Source of the DNA: Mariniplasma anaerobium
Lineage (GTDB): Bacteria; Bacillota_I; Bacilli_A; Acholeplasmatales; Acholeplasmataceae
DNA: 64,000 nucleotides
NCBI RefSeq assembly: GCF_016865445.1
Contig: NZ_AP024412.1
Coordinates: forward strand, 806,001-870,000
Direction of reading: 5' to 3'
Part shown: positions 17,844 to 26,692 of the stretch, piece by piece
Numbering within the stretch: the stretch's first letter is position 1
Layout: each line of letters starts with the position of its first letter
Made by a program: the position numbers and the translations under genes
The notes under the pieces: generated by a model
The model's database searches: none
Told to the model about the DNA's origin: nothing
What the model saw: only the letters and a program-made list of their open reading frames with translations

Positions 17844-18677
17844 ATGATTAATTTTCAAATAGATGCACAATTTAATCAATTAAAGATTAGAGAGTTTTTA
17901 GCATCTTTTCATTTATCAAAATCAAAGATATACAATTTTGAACTACATAAAAGTGCATTGCTTAATCATGTGTATAAAGGTCTTGATGAACGTCTTCAAA
18001 CAAATGATCAATTATCACTAGATTTTATTGGATTTCATACAAATCCTTTGATTCCTTTTGATGGAGATATTAAAGTAATTTATGAAGATGAAGATATTCT
18101 TATTTTAAATAAACAAGCATTTATATTAGTACATACAGATGGAATTACAAATGATACATTAACTAATAGAATTGCATTTCATTATGAAACGAATTATCCT
18201 ATATTACCTGTTCATCGTATTGATTATGAGACAAGTGGTCTTTTAGTCTTTGCTAAACATCCATTATCTCATGCTTATTTATCTAGACTTTTTGAAGAAA
18301 GAGAAGTAGAAAAGACATATTTAGCTTATGTAAATGGTGTGGTTGAAAAAGACGAAGGATGGATCAAGGAATCTATTGGAAAAGATAGACATAAAAACAG
18401 ACAAAGAGTAACAAAAGATGGACAAGATGCCCAAACTTATTATAAAGTTATTAAAAGATTTAAAAATCAAACACTATTAGAGGTGAATATTATCGGTGGT
18501 AGAAAACACCAAATAAGAGTTCATCTTGCATATATCAATCATCCAGTTATAAATGATGAAATATATGGAGTGAAAAAAAATGAAGATCAAGGATTGAAAT
18601 TGCATTTTAAACATATTAAATTCATACATCCTAGAAGTAGAACGTTGTTTGAAATAGATACAAATCAAAGCGCGTAA
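17844..18677 (+). CDS. RluA-family pseudouridine synthase
   Basis: 277 residues. The catalytic block HRIDYETSGLLVFAK contains the invariant Asp; VIYEDEDILILNKQAFILVH and GGRKHQIRVHLAYINHPVINDEIYG are RluA-family motifs II and III. An S4-like N-terminal segment (RISKSKIYNFE region) is short. It isomerises uridine in 23S rRNA or tRNA; the exact site cannot be assigned (RluD-like group most likely). Strong ribosome binding site AAGGAGTG. Monocistronic. Confidence 0.88.
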   Translation: MINFQIDAQFNQLKIREFLASFHLSKSKIYNFELHKSALLNHVYKGLDERLQTNDQLSLDFIGFHTNPLIPFDGDIKVIYEDEDILILNKQAFILVHTDGITNDTLTNRIAFHYETNYPILPVHRIDYETSGLLVFAKHPLSHAYLSRLFEEREVEKTYLAYVNGVVEKDEGWIKESIGKDRHKNRQRVTKDGQDAQTYYKVIKRFKNQTLLEVNIIGGRKHQIRVHLAYINHPVINDEIYGVKKNEDQGLKLHFKHIKFIHPRSRTLFEIDTNQSA

Positions 18678-18679
18678 AA

Positions 18680-18700
18680 AAAAGAGCTTATAGCTCTTTT
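18680..18700. terminator. Bidirectional terminator
   Basis: AAAAGAGCT (18680-18688) pairs with AGCTCTTTT (18692-18700) between convergent genes. Confidence 0.88.
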
Positions 18701-19530
18701 TTATTTTTATTTTTTTCTCTTTTTAATATGGTGAGATTTGTATCTCGTCTAATAATGTAATAAGATAGGGAAATTAATAATACCGTAAACATGGAGATAG
18801 ATATTAATAAGATGTCATTATCTATTCCAATTTGAAATAGAGCATATTCAATATATGACATTGAAACTCTAGAAGGTTCTTGATCACTTCGATATGAAGC
18901 TATATATAGTTCATAAATTTCCATATCATAAGTGAAACTTACATAATCATAGACATTCATATAAATTGCTTCTAAAATTTCATAATACATGAGCATAATT
19001 GGTAAATCAATATAATCATCATCATCCCAAGTTGCATGATATAACGTCTGATCAACAATGAGTTCTAACTGAGCTTTAGTGATGAAATTTTCTAATCTAG
19101 TACCCACTTCAATTTTTGTGTCAATAAGCTCAATTCTTGTATCTGTTTTTTCAAAGAAAATAAGAACCAATAAACCCATTTCTTCCCTTCCTACAGCCCA
19201 TTGATAAAACAGATTAGAAGAATCAAATGCATCAATATCTTCTTGATTATCAACTAAGAAAGTAGAAACAACGAGTTCAGTACCACTATTTATATAGGAA
19301 TTCGTATCCTTATATAAACGTTTCCCTTCATTTGCGATATTAATTACGGTTGCATCAGTTAAAACTTCTGCAAAATCATTGATATAAAATAAGTTAGTTG
19401 GTTTTGGGACTTGACTTGTTTCACAGCCTAAAAGAACTAGTGACAAAGTTAAAAAAGTCATCAGCACAAGTAGTTTAGTGATAAACCTATGATATGTAGT
19501 TATATTGGTTTTATGCTGAATTTGATTCAT
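18688..19530 (-). CDS. TPM-domain lipoprotein
   Basis: 280 residues. A charged start and hydrophobic stretch end in lipobox LLGC (Cys about 36). The TPM domain (about 48-190) shows YINDFAEVLTDATVINIANEG, ELVVSTFLVD and EEMGLLVLIFFEK, the usual phosphatase-like/YgcG core. A single C-terminal transmembrane helix (about 240-262) and a Lys-rich tail follow, so the domain is held outside. Family members take part in membrane-protein maintenance; activity here is unverified. Strong TTTGGAGG site before ATG 19530. Confidence 0.82.
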   Translation of the reverse strand: MNQIQHKTNITTYHRFITKLLVLMTFLTLSLVLLGCETSQVPKPTNLFYINDFAEVLTDATVINIANEGKRLYKDTNSYINSGTELVVSTFLVDNQEDIDAFDSSNLFYQWAVGREEMGLLVLIFFEKTDTRIELIDTKIEVGTRLENFITKAQLELIVDQTLYHATWDDDDYIDLPIMLMYYEILEAIYMNVYDYVSFTYDMEIYELYIASYRSDQEPSRVSMSYIEYALFQIGIDNDILLISISMFTVLLISLSYYIIRRDTNLTILKREKNKNKKEL

Positions 19531-19773
19531 AAAAAACCTCCAAATATCACAAAAACAAGAAAAACTTGTTTAAATTATTATATACTTTAATCTCATAGAT
19601 AGCAAAGAAATTAAATTAAAAAGAAGTATTTTTAATGAGTTTTATATGTTTATAATATGTTTATGCAATAGAATTAAGTCAAACTCATAAATAACTATGT
19701 TAAAATATATATAGCATTGAACTGATGGATAAGCCGTTTTTAAGTATGACTATATAAAAGAGGAGGAACAACC

Positions 19774-20703
19774 ATGAGATCAGAAGATTTAAGAAAATTA
19801 TTTTTAACTGAATTTGATGAAGTTGGTATTATACATACTGATACGTATCAAAAAGAAGCTAAAAAACTTCATAAAAAACAAATTGATATTAATTATCCTA
19901 CTATGGTTGTTGTTGCATTAAGCTATCCTAAAAGGTTTATCAAACACACACACACACATCTAGTCCCATCATTTTATACTTTTGGACAAGATTATCATTA
20001 TGTTTTAAAAAACAGGATTAAAAAAGTCATGGAACAACTTGACTATAAATATGAACTAGGTGTAGATAATCATCCGTATGATGAAAGATTAGCTGCAGTA
20101 TTGGCAGGTATTGGATTTTTTGGTAAGAACCAACTAATAATTAATAAAAATTATGGATCTTATATGTTTTTAGGAATTGTTTTAATCGATTGCCCACTAG
20201 ATCAGGAATTTGTTTTAGATGTTTTCGATGATTGTGGCACATGTGACATTTGTATTAAAGCTTGTCCAACACAGGCATTAGAAGAAAACAAATATCATAT
20301 GGAAAAATGTATGAGTTATTTTAATCAAGAAAAAAAAGTTTTAACAGAAGCACAAATTAAATCAAATCACAGTCTTTTTGGGTGTGACATATGCCAGATG
20401 GTTTGTCCTAAAAACATTAATAAAGGGATTGTTCAGCATTCGGAATTCGATTTGTCGGGTAAGGAGACAGTATCAATAAAAGATTTATTTAGTTTATCAA
20501 ACAAAGCATTTGAAGAGAGTTATAAAGACATGGCCTATCTTTGGAAAGGTAAAACTATATTGATGAGAAATGCACTTACATTGATGCTAAAACAAAAAAA
20601 CAAAGATTATATTGATTTAATTGAAAAATCTTTAGATAAAAAAACTGTATCTTGGTATCAAGATACAGCATATAACATATTAGATAAGCTTAAAAAGATA
20701 TAA
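19774..20703 (+). CDS. queG: Epoxyqueuosine reductase QueG
   Basis: 309 residues, shorter than E. coli QueG (379), lacking most of the C-terminal helical repeats. Two ferredoxin clusters are present: CGTCDICIKACPTQAL and CDICQMVCPKN. The catalytic-domain blocks VALSYPKRF, LGVDNHPYDERLAAVLAGIGFFGKNQL and YGSYMFLGIVL are conserved. This cobalamin-dependent enzyme performs the last step of queuosine synthesis in tRNA. It is not clustered with tgt or queT, which lie 40 kb away. The start ATG at 19774 follows AGGAGGAAC. Confidence 0.93.
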   Translation: MRSEDLRKLFLTEFDEVGIIHTDTYQKEAKKLHKKQIDINYPTMVVVALSYPKRFIKHTHTHLVPSFYTFGQDYHYVLKNRIKKVMEQLDYKYELGVDNHPYDERLAAVLAGIGFFGKNQLIINKNYGSYMFLGIVLIDCPLDQEFVLDVFDDCGTCDICIKACPTQALEENKYHMEKCMSYFNQEKKVLTEAQIKSNHSLFGCDICQMVCPKNINKGIVQHSEFDLSGKETVSIKDLFSLSNKAFEESYKDMAYLWKGKTILMRNALTLMLKQKNKDYIDLIEKSLDKKTVSWYQDTAYNILDKLKKI

Positions 20704-20721
20704 AGCCACAAGAGTGGCTTT
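20702..20721 (+). terminator. Terminator of queG
   Basis: AAAGCCAC (20702-20709) pairs with GTGGCTTT (20714-20721). Confidence 0.8.
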
Positions 20722-20732
20722 ATTTATTATTT

Positions 20733-21689
20733 TTAATTATATTCAGATAAGATATCCATAAGTAATTCTGGATAGTCGGTAATGATACCATCAGCACCGA
20801 TTTCTATTAAGTGTCTCATCTCATCGGGATCATTAATGGTCCAATAGTGCATTGCCATATTGTGTTGGTGTAATGTAGCAACTAGAAATTTTGTATCTAG
20901 GTTTATTGTTTGTATCACAGGTAAACCATAAGAAGTAGGAACCTGTACAGCAGCATATTTAGGTGCTTTTCTAAATGAAGAAGTCAATATATAAATTGAA
21001 ATAACAAGTGATTGTGCACTTCCATAACTAGTTGAAATATAGAGATCAGGATAGGTACTAATTAAATAGTCACTGATATCATCAAATGCCACAGCTACTA
21101 AAACATAATCCATTAAATCATAGACTTCAATTAGATCATATAATTTGTCGGCTGTTCTTTGTCTTGGAGCATCTGCATCAGCTTTTATTTCTATGTTATA
21201 GAGTGTATTTTTACCAAATTTAATAAAAACCTCTTCTAATGTTGGTAGATATACTTTAGCATCTTGCCATTGATCCTTTGTCATATCACGATAAAGATAA
21301 GTTTCATCATCTTCTTGATAATTATATCCAAAATTACAATTTTGGTATAAATAATCATAGTCTTGTTCCCATACGACAACGTCGCAATTGCTATGAGATA
21401 TAGTATTTCCAGTATTATTTTGTCCATGAAGAAGAACTAAAACATCATCTTGAGTTAATTGGACATCCATTTCTAAGACATCAACACCAAGATCAAATGA
21501 ATATTCATAGGCAAGCATTGTATTATCAGGATAGACCCCTTTACCTCCGGCATGTGCCATAACCAATGGTAAATCCTCTGATAAAAAAGGGTTTGTTCTT
21601 TCAAATTTTGGTTTAGGTACAAAAATTAGGGTTGCAGCAATAACTGACATAATTAATAGAATGATTGTTAGTCGTTTAATTGTTTTCAT
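20733..21689 (-). CDS. Membrane-anchored glycerophosphodiester phosphodiesterase
   Basis: 318 residues with one N-terminal transmembrane helix (residues 7-25). GDPD motifs: MAHAGGKGVYPDNTMLAYEY (catalytic His region), VLEMDVQLTQDDVLVLLHG (metal-binding Glu/Asp and second His), YNIEIKAD, and the C-terminal HYWTINDPDEM and GADGIITDYPELL. The usual HD after the third motif is HG here. It should hydrolyse glycerophosphodiesters from phospholipid turnover, outside the membrane. Minus-strand start at 21689 follows AAAGGA. Confidence 0.88.
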   Translation of the reverse strand: MKTIKRLTIILLIMSVIAATLIFVPKPKFERTNPFLSEDLPLVMAHAGGKGVYPDNTMLAYEYSFDLGVDVLEMDVQLTQDDVLVLLHGQNNTGNTISHSNCDVVVWEQDYDYLYQNCNFGYNYQEDDETYLYRDMTKDQWQDAKVYLPTLEEVFIKFGKNTLYNIEIKADADAPRQRTADKLYDLIEVYDLMDYVLVAVAFDDISDYLISTYPDLYISTSYGSAQSLVISIYILTSSFRKAPKYAAVQVPTSYGLPVIQTINLDTKFLVATLHQHNMAMHYWTINDPDEMRHLIEIGADGIITDYPELLMDILSEYN

Positions 21690-21808
21690 AAAATTTCCTT
21701 TAAGCTTTTTTTTAATTGTATCATAAAATATAGGAATATATTTGGATTAGCGTTATATTAAGTAAATAAAATATAAATGTTATAATAGATATGAAGGAAG
21801 TGAGTTAT

Positions 21809-22753
21809 ATGCCAAAAAGTAAAGTAGTTATTGTTGGGACTGGTATGGTTGGAATGAGTTATGCGTATTCAGTTTTTAATCAAGGGACTTGTGAGGAATT
21901 AGTCTTAATAGATATTGATAAAAATAGAGCAGAAGGCGAAGCGATGGATTTAAACCATGGTATGGCTTTTGCACCTAGAAAAATGAAAATTTATGCAGGA
22001 GAATATAGTGATTGTAAAGATGCAGATTTAGTGGTTATAACTGCAGGTGTAAGTCAAAAAGAAGGCGAAACACGTATAGATCTATTAAATAGAAATGCAA
22101 AAATTATGAAATTAGTTGTTAATGACGTCATGAAAAGCGGTTTTGATGGCATTATTATGGTTGCATCTAATCCAGTGGATATTTTAGCTTATGTTGCGAA
22201 AAAAGCATCAGGACTACCTTCTGGAAAAGTTATAGGAAGCGGAACATCTCTAGATACTGCAAGATTAAGATATGAAATCTCAAAAAAAATCAATATATCT
22301 GTTTCTAACATTCATGCTTATATTTTAGGTGAACATGGAGATAGTGAATTTGCTTGCTGGTCTAATGCATATATTGGTGTTAAACCTATGGTTGATGTTA
22401 TTGAATCGATGAGCGAAATCACATTTGATGATTTAGAATCTATTCATAATAGTGTAAAACATTCTGCTTATGAAATCATTAAAAGAAAAAAAGCAACTTA
22501 TTATGGTATTGGAATGACTTTAGAAAGCATAACACACGCTATTATCAATAATGAAAATAGAATTATACCAATATCTGTTTATAATGATGGTGTATATGAT
22601 ATTGATCCTGACTTGTATATTGGTTTACCTGCAGTTTTAAATAGTGCAGGTGTTCATCACATTGTCAAATTGAAATTAAACGAAAAAGAACAAGTTCAGT
22701 TAAAAGAATCAGCTAAAATACTTAAAGATATTTTAGATCAAATGGAATTCTAA
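21809..22753 (+). CDS. ldh: L-lactate dehydrogenase
   Basis: 314 residues. NAD-binding VGTGMVGMSYAYSV, the active-site loop region SQKEGETRIDLLNRN (Gln and Arg), VASNPVDILAY, GSGTSLDTARLRYEIS and the catalytic-His block AYILGEHGDSEF identify a classical L-LDH rather than malate dehydrogenase. It regenerates NAD+ by reducing pyruvate, consistent with fermentation. The start is ATG at 21809 behind AAGGAAGTGA; an in-frame ATG at 21791 lies only a few bases after the -10 box TATAAT (21781-21786). Confidence 0.93.
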   Translation: MPKSKVVIVGTGMVGMSYAYSVFNQGTCEELVLIDIDKNRAEGEAMDLNHGMAFAPRKMKIYAGEYSDCKDADLVVITAGVSQKEGETRIDLLNRNAKIMKLVVNDVMKSGFDGIIMVASNPVDILAYVAKKASGLPSGKVIGSGTSLDTARLRYEISKKINISVSNIHAYILGEHGDSEFACWSNAYIGVKPMVDVIESMSEITFDDLESIHNSVKHSAYEIIKRKKATYYGIGMTLESITHAIINNENRIIPISVYNDGVYDIDPDLYIGLPAVLNSAGVHHIVKLKLNEKEQVQLKESAKILKDILDQMEF

Positions 22754-22758
22754 AAAAT

Positions 22759-22784
22759 ATGCATGATTATATCATGCATTTTTT
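22759..22784 (+). terminator. Terminator of ldh
   Basis: ATGCATGAT (22759-22767) pairs with ATCATGCAT (22771-22779), then a T run. Confidence 0.88.
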
Positions 22785-22861
22785 ATTTTAATTTAATATT
22801 TATAAATAGGTATTGCATTACGTATACTACTGTGTTATGATTAATACATAAGGAGGTTATT

Positions 22862-23218
22862 ATGAATGCACAATTTAAAAGAGGTATTGTAGAATTATGT
22901 GTTTTATCAATACTTGTTGAAAAAGATAATTATGGATATGAGATTATCAATCAATTATCAGAGCACATTGATGTAAGCGAAAATGCAATCTATCCTATAT
23001 TAAGAAGACTTACAAAAGAAGGCTATTTTGAAACATATTTAAAAGAATCGAATGAAGGTGCACCTAGAAAATATTACAAGATGTCTGAAAAAGGTTTTGT
23101 ATACTATATCAAATTAAGAGAACAATGGGATCAATTCATTGGTGGTGTGTACCACATTATTAATAAAGGAGGAAAAAAATATGAAGAAATTTTTAGAAGA
23201 TTTAAAGAAAGAACTTGA
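22862..23218 (+). CDS. PadR family transcriptional regulator (second copy)
   Basis: 118 residues. VLSILVEKDNYGYEIINQL and the diagnostic AIYPILRRLTKEGYF wing region define PadR. The promoter is probably TTGCAT/TATGAT with a 17-nt spacer containing GTATAC. The C-terminus runs 38 nt into the following HAAS gene, whose ribosome binding site (GGAGG, about 23168-23172) therefore lies inside this coding sequence. This mirrors the 5015-6348 pair, so the two PadR/HAAS modules are paralogous in layout. Confidence 0.87.
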   Translation: MNAQFKRGIVELCVLSILVEKDNYGYEIINQLSEHIDVSENAIYPILRRLTKEGYFETYLKESNEGAPRKYYKMSEKGFVYYIKLREQWDQFIGGVYHIINKGGKKYEEIFRRFKERT

Positions 23219-24134
23219 ATTAAAAGGCATGAGTAAAAAAGAAATTGAAGATATTATAAATGATCATGAAGAAATGATTAGTCAGGCTATTGACGATGGT
23301 GTTAGTGAAGAGGATTTGAACTCTAGATTTGGCTCACCAAAAGTCTTAGCAGATGAATTAGCGTTTGATGAAAAATCTGAACCTAATGAAAAAGAAGCTA
23401 AAAAAACATTAGCTAAAAAAATGAGTTTTAAGCTTAATGGTAAACCTATTGACATAGTTATAGATCTTGTAGTTGATGATGTATCTATCGAACTTTCAGA
23501 TGATCAAGAAATCCATGTCTTAAGCAAAAAGGAAATTAAAGAAGATAAATATGAAGTTTCATTTAATGATAATGAATTGCGTATAGTTGCAAAAAATAAA
23601 AATAAATCTAGTTTCTTTAGCTCTTCTTCATCAAATGATTTTAAAATCTTTATTCCTGAAAAAGCACTTATTGATACAATAATGTGTAATATGGTTAATG
23701 GTGATTTGGAAGTAAACGATCTTACTTCAAATAGTTTAAAGCTTAGCGGAGTAAATGGTGATTTAGAACTTGAAAAATTGATAACTAAAAAAGCAAAATT
23801 AAATATTGTAAATGGAGATATTGTATTAAAGTCATTTAATGCAGATCAGTTAATTGTTTCTTTAGTTAGTGGGGATATGGAAATAAAGCATGCTGAAATT
23901 GAACATGATCTTATATTAAATACCGTAAGTGGTGATTTCCAAATCAGGAACACAACATGTGATACACTTGAACTTCATACTGTAAGTGGCGATATTGATG
24001 GAGAAGAATTATACCCAAATAGAGTTAAACTTCAATCCGTTAGTGGAGATATCAATATAGAAAATAAAGAAAAAAAAGATATTGAAATCGTTAGCAAATC
24101 TACAATAAGTGGTCATATTAATATAGAAATTTAA
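23181..24134 (+). CDS. HAAS plus DUF4097-type beta-helix protein
   Basis: 317 residues. The HAAS domain is at 1-65 (KKFLEDLKKELELKGMS, LNSRFGSPKVLADEL). The rest is a DUF4097-like beta-solenoid with at least seven repeats of the form V-N/S-G-D: MVNGDLEV, GVNGDLEL, IVNGDIVL, LVSGDMEI, TVSGDFQI, TVSGDIDG, SVSGDINI. There is no transmembrane helix. Function unknown; such proteins pair with PadR regulators. The ATG at 23181 is set by AGGAGGAA; an upstream frame extension to 23139 has no ribosome binding site. Confidence 0.82.
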   Translation: MKKFLEDLKKELELKGMSKKEIEDIINDHEEMISQAIDDGVSEEDLNSRFGSPKVLADELAFDEKSEPNEKEAKKTLAKKMSFKLNGKPIDIVIDLVVDDVSIELSDDQEIHVLSKKEIKEDKYEVSFNDNELRIVAKNKNKSSFFSSSSSNDFKIFIPEKALIDTIMCNMVNGDLEVNDLTSNSLKLSGVNGDLELEKLITKKAKLNIVNGDIVLKSFNADQLIVSLVSGDMEIKHAEIEHDLILNTVSGDFQIRNTTCDTLELHTVSGDIDGEELYPNRVKLQSVSGDINIENKEKKDIEIVSKSTISGHINIEI

Positions 24135-24146
24135 GTTTAAATAGAA

Positions 24147-24173
24147 AAAGGATGAGTAAATTACTCATCCTTT
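24147..24173. terminator. Bidirectional terminator
   Basis: A 13-bp stem (24147-24159 with 24161-24173) between convergent genes, with A and T flanks. Confidence 0.88.
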
Positions 24174-25146
24174 ATTTTATATATTTTCTTAAATTTGACC
24201 AAGTTTTTTGAATAACAAAACCTTCTTGTTCATATATTTTTCTTGCTGGATTATTATCTCCAGTAAAAAGTGTCATATAATGTGCACCAAGTAGTTTTAA
24301 ATTCAAACAGAGTTTAGAAAAAAGCAATGAACCTATACCAAGATTTCGATATTCAGCATGTATACCAATACCAGCAAAATATCCTCTCATGTTGCTTTCT
24401 ACATAAAGTGGACCTGCAAACCCAATGATTAAATCGTTTTTAACGGCAACTAAAACTGGAAGTTTTTGTTTTTCAATAGCTGATTTAATTTCAAATTCCC
24501 ATGTTTTGCTGTGTAAAGAATCGAAGAGTTGATCAAATCCATAATGTTTATGTGCATCATAAAAAGTGATTTCAATTTCTTTTACCAGTAAGTTATTAAG
24601 TTTACGTAGTGTATATTCTGATTGAGTATAATCTTTTAAATTCCTATAATATATATTTTGAATTGCAAATTCTTCATATCCATATTTTGTAAAAAACTTA
24701 GATGCATAGCTATCTCTATCGATGCCAGGCGCATTAGGATGCTCTATTAGGTCATTAAACGGCATATGCCACTTTAGATGAACAGGGTTAAAAAAAACGA
24801 TATCTAAGCTAGAAATATTTTGATTTGTCGCACTCAATATAGTTTCAAGTTTATGTAATAATGAACTTCCAATTCCTTTTTTTTGATGATTTATGTCAAC
24901 CATTAGAAAAGTTATATAAGCTTTATTTTGTTTTGGTATATACGAAGCACTCGCAAGACCAATGATTTGATCTTTATCCTTATAAATAAGTGTTATTGTA
25001 TGATATAAAGAACTAATAGAAAAGAAACTTGAAACAAATGTCTCTAAATCAAAAGGTTTATATAGTAAATCATATTGATTTATATTTTTATTTAAAAATG
25101 TTAATGCAAAGTTTATATCTTTTTCTTGTAAAAGAGTGATTGACAT
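24172..25146 (-). CDS. Tandem GNAT acetyltransferase
   Basis: 324 residues with two GNAT folds. The N-terminal half has ITFLMVDINHQKKGIGSSLL (acetyl-CoA loop Q-x-x-G-I-G), and the C-terminal half has IGIHAEYRNLGIGSLLFSKL (R-x-x-G-I-G) followed by LFTGDNNPARKIYEQEGF. Both pyrophosphate loops look intact. Double-GNAT proteins of this kind include antibiotic- and small-molecule N-acetyltransferases; no substrate can be proposed. The start ATG at 25146 has GGAGATC upstream. Monocistronic. Confidence 0.83.
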   Translation of the reverse strand: MSITLLQEKDINFALTFLNKNINQYDLLYKPFDLETFVSSFFSISSLYHTITLIYKDKDQIIGLASASYIPKQNKAYITFLMVDINHQKKGIGSSLLHKLETILSATNQNISSLDIVFFNPVHLKWHMPFNDLIEHPNAPGIDRDSYASKFFTKYGYEEFAIQNIYYRNLKDYTQSEYTLRKLNNLLVKEIEITFYDAHKHYGFDQLFDSLHSKTWEFEIKSAIEKQKLPVLVAVKNDLIIGFAGPLYVESNMRGYFAGIGIHAEYRNLGIGSLLFSKLCLNLKLLGAHYMTLFTGDNNPARKIYEQEGFVIQKTWSNLRKYIK

Positions 25147-25342
25147 ATAATGATCTCCAATTGCTTTTTATAATCACATTATATCAAATCTTATAAGTAA
25201 TAAATTAAAAGCAAGAAATTATTCGTTTTTAGACATATATTTTCATTAATTACTGATTTTTATGTTTAGTTGTTAACACTTTATTTAAGTTCTTGATATA
25301 CTATAAGTAGAAAAGATTAAATCTAGAACACGTGGAGGATAT

Positions 25343-26437
25343 ATGAAAATTATAAAAATATTATCAAAAGTTGTACTTGCATTAATAGTGATTGCGGGTA
25401 TATTTGTAGGGACTTTAACTGTATTTGAATATAGACCTGATGATTTAGAAACAGTTCAAATATCAAATAATCAAGAAGAAACAATTAATTTAGATCAGAT
25501 ATACCAAATCATGACGTTTAATATAGGTTATGCAGGATTAGGTGAAGATGAAGATTTTGTGATGGATGGTGGTCAAAAAGGTAGAGCAGATTCTTTAAGT
25601 GTAGTCGAAGATTATTTTGAGGGCATTAAAGGCATTTTAAATGATTATCCTTCAGATTTTTATTTACTTCAAGAAGTTGATCATAAAGCTAGAAGAAGTT
25701 ATAATTTAAATGAAGTAGATGGTATAAAAGAATCTTTAGGTGACATGTATTCAAGTCAATATGCACTTAACTTTAAATCAATATTCGTTCCATTTCCATT
25801 ATCTTTAACAGACTATATAGGATCTGTTGAAAGTGGCATACAAACATTAACTAAATATGATGTATCTGATAGTGAACGTCATCAATTTCCAGGAGCATTT
25901 AGTTGGCCTTTAAGAGTTGCTAACTTAAAACGAGCAATGATGGTTTCATCATTTGAAATTAATGGTAGTGATAAAGAACTTATTATTGTAAATCTGCATA
26001 TGTCAGCTTATGATAGTGATGGATCTTTAAGAGATCAAGAAATGGCATATTTAAAAGCATTTTTAGAAGAACAAAAGCAATTGGGTAATTATGTTGTAGT
26101 GGGTGGAGATTTTAACCAAACTTTTCCAGAGGCAGCCAATTTATATCCAGTTAACTCTGATTTTTATGAAGCATATACGATTGAAGATGAATTTATACCT
26201 AATGGATATCGATTTGAAGTTGATTTAAGCGAGCCAACATGTAGACTTTTAAATCAACCTTATGACAAAGATTCAGAAAATACACAATATTATTTAATTG
26301 ATGGATTTATCGTTTCAGATAATATTGAACTAACACAAGTAGAACCATTAACAGCATATAATGTCATGACGATTAATCATGAATTCTTATATAGTGATCA
26401 CAATCCTGTTGTGATGAAATTTAAGCTGATAGATTAA
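25343..26437 (+). CDS. Membrane-anchored endonuclease/exonuclease/phosphatase family protein
   Basis: 364 residues: an N-terminal transmembrane anchor (8-28), then the EEP fold on the outside. Motifs: MTFNIGYAGLGEDE (Asn), DFYLLQEVD (metal-binding Glu), NLHMSA, VVGGDFNQTF (Asp-Asn pair) and the final YSDHNPVVMKF (catalytic Asp-His). Relatives hydrolyse phosphodiesters in nucleic acids, phosphoinositides or sphingomyelin; substrate unresolved. Start at 25343 follows GTGGAGGAT. An extracellular nuclease role would fit a nucleotide-scavenging organism, but that is inference. Confidence 0.8.
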   Translation: MKIIKILSKVVLALIVIAGIFVGTLTVFEYRPDDLETVQISNNQEETINLDQIYQIMTFNIGYAGLGEDEDFVMDGGQKGRADSLSVVEDYFEGIKGILNDYPSDFYLLQEVDHKARRSYNLNEVDGIKESLGDMYSSQYALNFKSIFVPFPLSLTDYIGSVESGIQTLTKYDVSDSERHQFPGAFSWPLRVANLKRAMMVSSFEINGSDKELIIVNLHMSAYDSDGSLRDQEMAYLKAFLEEQKQLGNYVVVGGDFNQTFPEAANLYPVNSDFYEAYTIEDEFIPNGYRFEVDLSEPTCRLLNQPYDKDSENTQYYLIDGFIVSDNIELTQVEPLTAYNVMTINHEFLYSDHNPVVMKFKLID

Positions 26438-26466
26438 ATATTATAAAACAATTATATACAAAAGAT

Positions 26467-26553
26467 AAAAACAATAATCATAAGGTTGTTTTTATTTTAT
26501 AAAAATATCTATATAAGAAAAATTAATTTTTCGATTTATATAGACTTTTTTTT
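26467..26553 (+). terminator. Two successive hairpins after the EEP gene
   Basis: First: AAAAACAA (26467-26474) with TTGTTTTT (26486-26493). Second: CTATATAA-GAAAAATT (26509-26524) with AATTTTTC (26525-26532) and TTATATAG (26536-26543), separated by a 3-nt bulge, then a long T run. The second is the stronger terminator. Confidence 0.65.
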
Positions 26554-26692
26554 ATTTATAAATTATAATATTATATATATTTTGAAATCTCTTCAAAAAT
26601 GTTTCAAAAATGATTTATCTAGAAGTATTTAACACGTCCACAATTTTTATTTTATAAACTAAAAATCTTTTCTAAGAGTATTTGGAGGAACT

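Noticed and set aside
19950-19962. CA dinucleotide run (ACACACACACAC) in queG
   Set aside because: Short and in frame (His-Thr repeats); no sign of phase variation such as a disrupted frame.
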